From assembly GCA_012514545.1 (NCBI GenBank), contig JAAZAC010000105.1, positions 1 to 36,344 on the forward strand: a stretch of 36,344 bases of DNA. Reading direction: 5' to 3'. Of this stretch, positions 30,227 to 36,344 are shown piece by piece; position 1 is the stretch's first letter; each line of letters begins with the position of its first letter. The translations under genes were made by a program, and so were the position numbers. The stretch is from Actinomycetales bacterium (GTDB taxonomy: Bacteria; Actinomycetota; Actinomycetes; Actinomycetales; Cellulomonadaceae). The notes below the pieces were generated by a model. It did not search any database. It saw only the letters and a list, made by a program, of their open reading frames with translations, and was not told where the DNA came from.

Positions 30227-30252
30227 CCGACACGGGAACACGGAGGTACCCG

Positions 30253-30636
30253 ATGCCTCTGTCCGAGTACGAGCAGCGCGTGCTCGAGCAGATGGAGCGT
30301 CAGCTCACCACTGACGACCCGAAGCTCGTGAGCACGCTCCGTGGCGGTCGCTCCACGCTGGGCCGGTGGCTCCTCACGGGCATCGGCGCCCTCGCCGGCC
30401 TCACGTTGCTCGTGGTGGGGACCGCCGCGAGCCTGCCGATCGTCGGCATCGCCGGCTTCGTGCTCATGTTCGTGTTCGTCGTCCTCGCGCTCACGCCCCC
30501 GCGGCGCCGCGGGCCCGCGGGCACGGTGCAGCCGGACGGCTCGGTGCGCCGGCCCGCGCAGCAGCCCCGCTCGAAGGGCTTCGTCGAGCGGCTCGAGGAG
30601 CGCTGGGAACGCCGCCGCGACGAGGGCCGCGGCTGA
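30253..30636 (+). CDS. DUF3040 family membrane protein
   Basis: This 127-residue protein begins MPLSEYEQRVLEQMERQL, the DUF3040 signature helix, followed by DDPKLVSTLRG. Two membrane segments lie at about 42-60 and 64-83, separated by a short turn. A basic and proline-rich cytoplasmic tail ends in a charged helix (FVERLEERWERRRDE). Function is unknown; the family is confined to actinobacteria and often lies near dinB or the dcw cluster. The GTG at 30223 overlapping the dinB stop was rejected as start because family members begin with MPLSE and GGAGG lies before the ATG. Confidence 0.88.
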   Translation: MPLSEYEQRVLEQMERQLTTDDPKLVSTLRGGRSTLGRWLLTGIGALAGLTLLVVGTAASLPIVGIAGFVLMFVFVVLALTPPRRRGPAGTVQPDGSVRRPAQQPRSKGFVERLEERWERRRDEGRG

Positions 30637-30651
30637 CCGCTGACGGCTGAC

Positions 30652-30668
30652 CGACCCGCGCCGGGTCG
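30652..30668. terminator. Hairpin between the DUF3040 gene and the transglutaminase gene
   Basis: CGACCCG and CGGGTCG form a perfect seven-base stem with a three-base loop, 16 bases after the DUF3040 stop, in a convergent gap. It is followed by T-C-C-C-C and no T-run. Downstream, GCGCTGACGC appears twice (near 30679 and 30706), of unknown meaning. Confidence 0.45.
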
Positions 30669-30734
30669 TCCCCGTCGCGCGCTGACGCACGAGCGAGGCA
30701 TCCCGCGCTGACGCGCGCGCCGTCCGCGGGAGGC

Positions 30735-32933
30735 TCAGTCCTCCTCGACGGCGGCGCCGACCGCGGCCAGCGGCCGCTCGACCGCGTCCACCCAGGCGCC
30801 CAGCTCCTCGTCCGTCGCCGTCACCGGCCGGGGCGCGTAGCGCTCCGTCTCGACCGCCGCGACGAGCGCGTCGAGCGCCGCCCGCGCGTCGGCCACCTCC
30901 GGCGTCCCGCCGTTGCCCGCGACGACGGCGTCGAGCCGCCGCCGCACGAGGTGGGCCGCCTGCCGGGGCGTCGTCGCGTCCGTCCAGGAGACGCCGTGCT
31001 CCGCGAGCGTCGCCCGGAGCCGGGCCCACCACTCCTCGGGCCCGTCGGGTCGGCGGAGGCGCAGCCGGTGCCGCCGCCACACGAGCGCCGCGACGCCGAG
31101 CAGGACGAGCGCCACGAACCCGCCCACGCCGGCCACCGCCGCGACCGGGACCTCCGTCTCGCCGATCGTCACGACCCCGCGGGTCGGCCGCTCGCCGGCG
31201 CCGGGCTGCCGCGACGGCACCACGGACGGCGCCGCGGTCCCGGTCGGGATGTTCTCGTTCTGCTGCGGCTGCCCGGCGAACGGGTCGGCGTAGAGCGGGG
31301 GAGCGCCGGTCTGCCGGGCGGGGGTCGGCTCGAACCGCACCCACCCGGCGTCGGCGAAGTACAGCTCCGGCCACGTGTGGGCCTGCCGGGCCGAGACGAC
31401 GAAGCGGCTGGTGTTGCCCTCGTCGGGCACGCCGGGCAGGAAGCCGACGGCCATGCGGGCCGGGATGCCGACCATGCGGGCCATCAGCGTCATCGCGGTC
31501 GCGAACTGGACGCAGTAGCCGCGGCCGGACGTGAGGAAGTCCCAGACCGCGTCGGTGGTCCGGGGCTCGGCGAGCCGGGTGTCGTAGGCGAAGTTCTGGG
31601 CGCTGCGCAGGTACTGCTGGATCGCGAGCGCCTGGTCGTAGGTGGTCGTGGCGTCCGCGGTGATCTCCTGCGCGAGGCGCCGGATGTCCGTCTCGTGCTC
31701 CGTCGAGGGCACGTCGAGGTACGCCGACGGCAGGCCGCCGGGCCGGCCCGCGGTGTCCTCGCGCAGGCCGTCGGCGGTGAGGCCGCGGGGGCTGATCGTC
31801 AGCTCGTACTCCAGCCCCCGCGTCGAGGTGTTGGCGCCGACGACCTCGTCGCGCGCGGCGTCGTAGAGCCAGCGGCCGTCCGCGGCGATCTCGCGGGGCT
31901 CGCCGGGCACGGGCAGACGGTCCCCGTCGAGGGCGAGCACGCGGACCCGGACGCGCGCCGGCTCCTCGGCGGGCTCCACCGCCGTCGGCCAGAGGAGGCC
32001 CTCCGCGTTGACCAGGCCGCTCGACTGCGAGCCGCGGTGCCACTCCTGGCCGTCGAACTGGGTCACCGTGTACATGCGCAGCGCGCCGACGGCGCGGACG
32101 TCGCCGGTGTACTCCAGCAGCGGCCGGTCGCTGCGGCCGTCGAGGTCGTTGCGCATGTCGAGGTCGGTCGACAGGCGCAGCGGGCTGTCGATGTCCTGCG
32201 CGCCCCACGAGGACGGCAGGCGGACGCTGCCCGCGAACGGCAGCGCCCCCGCGGCCGTGCCGACCACGAGCGCCGCCACCGTGACGACGCCCGCCGCGAG
32301 CGCCGCCGTCGGCACCTCGCGGTGCACCGGCAGGTCGTGCCGCCGCGAGCGCCGGCGCGTGACGGCCAGCAGCAGCACGAAGGTCGCGCCGCCGGCCAGC
32401 AGGTGCAGGAGGGCGACGTCGGTCTCGAAGCTCACCGCCGGCGACCACAGGCCGAGGATCGCCAGCCCGGCGAGTCCCCCGCGGCCCATCCCGAGCGCGA
32501 CGAGCTCGGCGACGAGGTACGTGACGAGCACGAGCACGAGGAGCAGCATCTCCAGGCCGCGGGTCGGCTGCACCGGCACCCGGCCCTCGAGGATCGTCTG
32601 CTGCCCCTGGCCGACGAGGAGCCGCAGCCGCTCGAGCGTCTCCTGGGTGGGGCGCGGCACGGAGAAGCCCGTCGTCAGCCCGCCGTACTGCCCGGCGATC
32701 CCGACGACGACGCCGAGCAGCCCCCACGCCGTCGGCGCGAGCCGCGAGCGCAGCACCTGGCGCAGCACGCCCACGACGACGGCCAGCAGGGCGAGCCCGA
32801 CGGCGGCGGTGGTCAGCCAGGGGCCCGGGCGCACGACGGTGCCGAGCGTGCGCGATCCGACGAGCACGGCCGCGAAGAGCGTCGCGGTGCCGAGCCACAG
32901 CCGCGCGCCGGTGATCCGGGCCGCCCCCCTCAT
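30735..32933 (-). CDS. TgpA-like membrane transglutaminase-domain protein
   Basis: This 732-residue protein has five or six N-terminal membrane helices (to about residue 230), an extracytoplasmic region with a transglutaminase-like core, a late membrane helix at about 600-625 and a C-terminal cytoplasmic domain. Catalytic Cys474 lies in GRGYCVQFATAM and His519 in ARQAHTWPELYF; the third acid position is Glu535 in FEPTP. TgpA-type proteins are linked to envelope integrity and may cross-link or hydrolyse surface proteins; the substrate is unknown. Its ATG overlaps the DUF58 stop by four bases. It is the last gene of the moxR-DUF58-tgpA operon. Confidence 0.88.
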   Translation of the reverse strand: MRGAARITGARLWLGTATLFAAVLVGSRTLGTVVRPGPWLTTAAVGLALLAVVVGVLRQVLRSRLAPTAWGLLGVVVGIAGQYGGLTTGFSVPRPTQETLERLRLLVGQGQQTILEGRVPVQPTRGLEMLLLVLVLVTYLVAELVALGMGRGGLAGLAILGLWSPAVSFETDVALLHLLAGGATFVLLLAVTRRRSRRHDLPVHREVPTAALAAGVVTVAALVVGTAAGALPFAGSVRLPSSWGAQDIDSPLRLSTDLDMRNDLDGRSDRPLLEYTGDVRAVGALRMYTVTQFDGQEWHRGSQSSGLVNAEGLLWPTAVEPAEEPARVRVRVLALDGDRLPVPGEPREIAADGRWLYDAARDEVVGANTSTRGLEYELTISPRGLTADGLREDTAGRPGGLPSAYLDVPSTEHETDIRRLAQEITADATTTYDQALAIQQYLRSAQNFAYDTRLAEPRTTDAVWDFLTSGRGYCVQFATAMTLMARMVGIPARMAVGFLPGVPDEGNTSRFVVSARQAHTWPELYFADAGWVRFEPTPARQTGAPPLYADPFAGQPQQNENIPTGTAAPSVVPSRQPGAGERPTRGVVTIGETEVPVAAVAGVGGFVALVLLGVAALVWRRHRLRLRRPDGPEEWWARLRATLAEHGVSWTDATTPRQAAHLVRRRLDAVVAGNGGTPEVADARAALDALVAAVETERYAPRPVTATDEELGAWVDAVERPLAAVGAAVEED

Positions 32934-34197
32934 CGCAGGCTCGCCACCGGCATCTCGGCGCCGAGGAGGCGGTCCCACGCGGCGGCGACGTCCTCGCCGG
33001 GGAGCACCCCGGCGACCCGCCAGCCCGCGCGCCGCAGCGCCTCGAGCGTGTGGGTCTCGTCGTCGGTGGCCGGGCGGTGCTGCCGACCCTGGCGGACCAT
33101 CGCCCAGCCGAGGTTCGCGTCGCCGAGCCGGGCCAGCGCGGCGAGCGCGTCCGCGTCCAGGCCGCCGACGACGGCGAAGACCAGCTCGGCCCCGTAGCCC
33201 TGCTGGCCGAGGGTGTCGACGGCGGCGCGCAGCCACGCGTCCCGCGTCATCCGGTTCGGCGGGAGGACGAGGTCGACGGTCTGGTCGAGCAGCGCGTCCG
33301 CCGCGGTGCCGTCGACGTCGGGGCGGTGGTGGTCCGCGGCGGCCCCGACGATCCCGCCCCCGAGGAGGCGCACGCGGTGGCCGGTGCGCAGCAGCGCGAG
33401 GGCGACCGAGGCCGCGGCCGAGATGGACCACTCGGCCGCCTCGTCGTCGTCGGGCAGGTCGAGGAGCACGGTCACGGGCCGGCGGGCGGCGCGCTCGTCC
33501 TGGCGGACGGTCAGCTCGGCGCGGCGCGCGCTCGTGCGCCAGTGGACCCGCCGCAGGTCGTCGCCGGGCCGGTAGTCGCGCAGGGACGCGTCGTCGGCGG
33601 CGGGCATGCGCGTGCCGATGGCGGCCCGGTCCACGTCCGTCGAGGCGGTGCGGGTGTCCATGTCGAGCCGGACGACCTTCGGCCGCACCGCGACCTTGAC
33701 GGGCGGCCCGAGGGGGCCGTGCCAGCGGGCCACGCCGAACAGGTCCTGCCGCTGGACCTGCAGCGGGCCGACCGACCAGCGCCCGCGGTGCACGGGGTGG
33801 ATCGCGTAGGAGAGCGTGAGGCGGCCCCGCGACCGGCGCACCCGCGCCCGCAGGCCGACGCTGCCGGACAGCTCGCGCGCCGCCTGCTCCGCGACCTCGA
33901 GCCGGTCGAGGCGGTGCACGCCGCCGGCGCTCGTGAGCTCGACCTCGACGCGCGCCTCGTCGCCCACGCTCACCGGGTGCGGCGTGACGCGCCGGACGAG
34001 CTGCAGGCCGCCCCGGTTCGCGCTGCGCGCCTGGGCGCCGAGCACGGCGAGCCCGTACCCGAGGACGCCGAGGAGCAGGACGCCCGCCTGGGTGAGGACC
34101 TGCACCCCGAGGAGCACGCCGACGAGGGTGACGCCCGCGCCCACGATGCCGAGGGCGAGCCCGCGCGGCGTCACCTGGACGCGCCGGACCTCCGCCA

Positions 34198-34198
<1 letters not shown>
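32930..34198 (-). CDS. DUF58 domain protein of a MoxR operon
   Basis: This 422-residue protein has two membrane segments at about 12-55, then a soluble region with the DUF58 hallmark: RDYRPGDDLRRVHWRTSARRAEL (about 215-237) and QDERAARRPVTVLLDL, which opens a von Willebrand A-like fold. DUF58 proteins partner MoxR ATPases and may act as adaptors for substrates or metal insertion. Its ATG shares one base with the moxR stop (TGATG), and its stop overlaps the tgpA start, so the three genes are tightly coupled. Exact role unknown. Confidence 0.88.
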
Positions 34199-35202
<1,004 letters not shown>

Positions 35203-35230
35203 GCGGACTCCCTCGTCGAACGGTGGGACG

Positions 35231-35236
35231 AGCCTA
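35231..35236 (-). promoter_or_regulatory. Predicted -10 element of the moxR operon (TAGGCT)
   Basis: TAGGCT on the minus strand would start transcription near 35224, giving a 22-base leader with the GAGGGAG site. No clear -35. Confidence 0.45.
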
Positions 35237-35281
35237 GTCGGCGGCACCCGCGCGTCGTGGGGCGTCCCGCACCGCGACCGC

Positions 35282-35297
35282 CCCCACTTCCCTCCAC
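35282..35297 (-). promoter_or_regulatory. MraZ-box-like pair near the moxR promoter
   Basis: On the minus strand GTGGAG (35297-35292) and GTGGGG (35287-35282) are spaced 10 bases apart, like the mraZ operator units. They lie about 46 bases upstream of the predicted moxR -10. The surrounding 35275-35345 is a C-rich stretch with no gene. Confidence 0.4.
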
Positions 35298-35428
35298 CCC
35301 TCCCGCCCCGGCCCCACCGACGGCCCCCGTGCCGCGCCGTCGGGCCCGCGGGCCCCCGCCCCGCGCGCGGCCCGGCGCCCTCCGCGCGCCCGTGGTGCCC
35401 GACGGCGACGCGCCGGGGGGCCGCGGCC

Positions 35429-35444
35429 CTCCACATCCCTCCAC
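35429..35444 (-). promoter_or_regulatory. Second MraZ-box-like pair in the moxR/mraZ gap
   Basis: GTGGAG occurs twice on the minus strand (35444-35439 and 35434-35429), again exactly 10 bases apart. It lies about 60 bases before the mraZ operator and faces the other way. Confidence 0.4.
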
Positions 35445-35498
35445 CGCTGTGAGCAGCGGCGACGCCGCGATTCACCCGCTCGGTGGGCACCTGGAGGG

Positions 35499-35550
35499 TT
35501 GTCGGTGGAGGAAAGTGGAGTACTGTGGGGCCACTGGGTGGGCAGTGGTC
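35499..35550 (+). promoter_or_regulatory. mraZ promoter with MraZ operator repeats
   Basis: TTGTCG (35499-35504), a 16-base spacer and TACTGT (35521-35526) form the promoter. GTGGAG at 35505, GTGGAG at 35515, GTGGGG at 35525, a degenerate TGGGTG at 35535 and GTGGTC at 35545 recur every 10 bases. This fits the direct-repeat operator by which MraZ represses its own dcw promoter. Confidence 0.7.
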
Positions 35551-35570
35551 TCGGACGGGGGAGGGGTGCG

Positions 35571-36038
35571 ATGACCGACGAGTCGGCCGCGTACCCCTCG
35601 TACGCGCCCTTCCTCGGGACGTTCACGCCGCGCCTGGACGACAAGGGGCGGCTGATCCTCCCGGCGAAGTTCCGCCCGCAGCTCGCCGCCGGCCTCGTCG
35701 TCACCCGCGGCCAGGAGCGCTGCCTCTTCGTCTTCCCGATGGCGGAGTTCCAGCGGATGCACGAGCAGATCCGCACGGCGCCCGTGACGAGCAAGCAGGC
35801 CCGCGACTACCTGCGCGTGTTCCTCTCCGGCGCGCACGACGAGATCCCCGACAAGCAGGGGCGCCTGTCGATCCCCGCGCCGCTGCGCGCGTACGCCGGG
35901 CTCGACCGCGACGTGGCGGTGATCGGGGCGGGCACGCGCGTGGAGATCTGGGACGCCGCCGCCTGGGAGGCGTACCTGGCCGAGCAGGTGGAGGCGTACT
36001 CCGAGACCGCGGAGGAGGTGTTCCCCGGTGCCTTCTGA
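35571..36038 (+). CDS. mraZ: Transcriptional regulator MraZ
   Basis: MraZ heads the division and cell wall cluster and represses it by binding repeated GTGG-type boxes. The 155-residue protein has two AbrB-like SpoVT half-domains: LGTFTPRLDDKGRLILPAKFR and later HDEIPDKQGRLSIPAPLRAYA, each with the DxxGR motif. The ATG at 35571 follows GGGGGAGGGG and adds about 13 residues before the conserved core. An upstream in-frame GTG at 35499 would place the promoter and operator inside the gene, so it is not used. Length is normal for actinobacteria. Confidence 0.95.
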   Translation: MTDESAAYPSYAPFLGTFTPRLDDKGRLILPAKFRPQLAAGLVVTRGQERCLFVFPMAEFQRMHEQIRTAPVTSKQARDYLRVFLSGAHDEIPDKQGRLSIPAPLRAYAGLDRDVAVIGAGTRVEIWDAAAWEAYLAEQVEAYSETAEEVFPGAF

Positions 36039-36091
36039 CTGAGCGCGGGGGCCGGGCGCGGACGTCCGTGGCCGGCCCGGTCCGCACGGCG

Positions 36092-36155
36092 AGGTCTCTC
36101 CCCGCCCGTTCTGGCGCACTTCCCCGGCGCCAGAACCGGCTGCGGAGGGAGACCT
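36092..36155 (+). ncRNA. Candidate mraW cis-regulatory RNA motif
   Basis: AGGTCTC (36092-36098) pairs with GAGACCT (36149-36155), and inside it GTTCTGGCGC (36108-36117) pairs perfectly with GCGCCAGAAC (36127-36136). The loop (36118-36126) contains CTTCCCC. Position between mraZ and mraW (rsmH) in an actinobacterium matches the published mraW RNA motif as I recall it. CUUCCC in the loop could pair with the rsmH ribosome site GGGAGG (one G-U pair), suggesting translational control; that is inference. Confidence 0.6.
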
Positions 36156-36181
36156 GGTCGGGCGGAGGAGGGCCCCCGACC
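36156..36181 (+). other. Second stem-loop in the mraZ-rsmH leader
   Basis: GGTCGGG (36156-36162) and CCCGACC (36175-36181) pair perfectly across a 12-base purine-rich loop containing GGAGGAGG. It follows directly after the mraW-like element and may stack on it. From there to 36275 I see only short GC repeats. Confidence 0.45.
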
Positions 36182-36285
36182 TACCACGTCCCGCCGGCAC
36201 CGCCGCCGGCACCCCGTCATCGGACCCGTCGTCAGGAGGCGGGCCCGCCACCCGTCAGTCCCCGTCGAGCCGCCTGGGAGGTGAG

Positions 36286-36344
36286 ATGCCCGATCGGACG
36301 GCCGCACGTCACGTGCCCGTGCTGCTCGAGCGCTGCCTCGAGCT
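36286..36344 (+). CDS. rsmH: 16S rRNA (cytosine1402-N4)-methyltransferase RsmH, N-terminal fragment
   Basis: Only the first 19 codons are in the window. After ATG 36286 the sequence reads RHVPVLLERCLEL, the conserved N-terminus of RsmH (MraW), which methylates C1402 of 16S rRNA. GGGAGG at 36276-36281 is the ribosome site. Position directly after mraZ confirms the start of the dcw cluster. The gene runs off the right end. Confidence 0.9.
   Translation, partial: MPDRTAARHVPVLLERCLE

Noticed and set aside
30223..30252. GTG start of the DUF3040 gene overlapping dinB
   Set aside because: The family starts MPLSE, which matches ATG 30253 with its own GGAGG site; the GTG has no support.
33893..33915. 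Copy of the intergenic repeat inside the DUF58 gene
   Set aside because: The stretch resembles the CGAGCCGGTCGA core but encodes conserved-frame residues once only; it is probably a codon-bias coincidence.
35216..35231. LexA-like site before moxR (TCGAACGGTGGGACGA)
   Set aside because: One half is perfect, but the other has two mismatches and the site is isolated. In GC-rich DNA such matches occur by chance, and the gene is not a known SOS target.

Overview
The window is a piece of the core chromosome of a very GC-rich actinobacterium. The best guess is Micrococcales, of a Cellulomonas-like kind, but that family-level placement is inference. Supporting signs are the strong G/C third-position bias, many GTG starts, actinobacterial families (DUF5302, DUF3040, PAC2, SAV_6107-type HEPN, HelD), LexA boxes of the TCGAAC-N4-GTTCGA type, and a gene order recA-recX-(gluABCD)-miaB-miaA-dapF-hflX-lexA-LysM-nrdR. 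From memory, that order resembles the equivalent Corynebacterium and Mycobacterium regions. I see no mobile elements, tRNA, rRNA, CRISPR or prophage genes. Coding density is high, with 35 genes of which two are cut by the window ends.

Layout. 1-2580: end of recA, then recX and RNase Y. 2603-5940 (minus): a four-gene glutamate-type ABC transporter. 6035-10457: miaB, a LigB-like protein, miaA and dapF. 10447-16061: a small methyltransferase (minus), hflX, a DinG-family helicase and lactate dehydrogenase. 16132-18125: divergent lexA and a LysM protein sharing an operator region, then nrdR. 18157-22417: acyl-CoA ligase (minus), DUF5302, serA (minus) and a secreted matrixin-like protease. 22396-27553: HelD (minus), a PP2C phosphatase with a degenerate receiver, a PAC2 protein and a cold-shock protein. 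27618-30636: a spermidine-synthase-like protein (minus), then a HEPN protein, dinB and DUF3040. 30735-35202 (minus): the moxR, DUF58 and transglutaminase envelope operon. 35571-36344: mraZ and the start of rsmH, the beginning of the division and cell wall (dcw) cluster.

How it works together. DNA damage response is the main theme: recA, recX, lexA, a LysM protein of the DivS/ChiZ/YneA type and dinB are all here. Good LexA boxes lie in the lexA/LysM gap, and a perfect one lies just before the HEPN-dinB pair. The right end concerns the cell envelope: moxR-DUF58-TgpA sits back to back with mraZ. Their shared gap carries three groups of GTGG repeats in 10-bp register, and the mraZ-rsmH gap carries a strong stem-loop that fits the actinobacterial mraW RNA motif.

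Non-coding signals worth noting. At least ten genes have a T/C-A-N3-T hexamer only 6-8 bases before the start codon, which indicates leaderless transcripts and was used to choose several starts. Two convergent gene junctions (ldh/lexA and DUF5302/serA) carry tandem copies of almost the same short GC-rich repeat. A strong hairpin separates gluB from gluC. No wholly new gene system was found; the novelty lies mainly in regulatory DNA and a few altered proteins.
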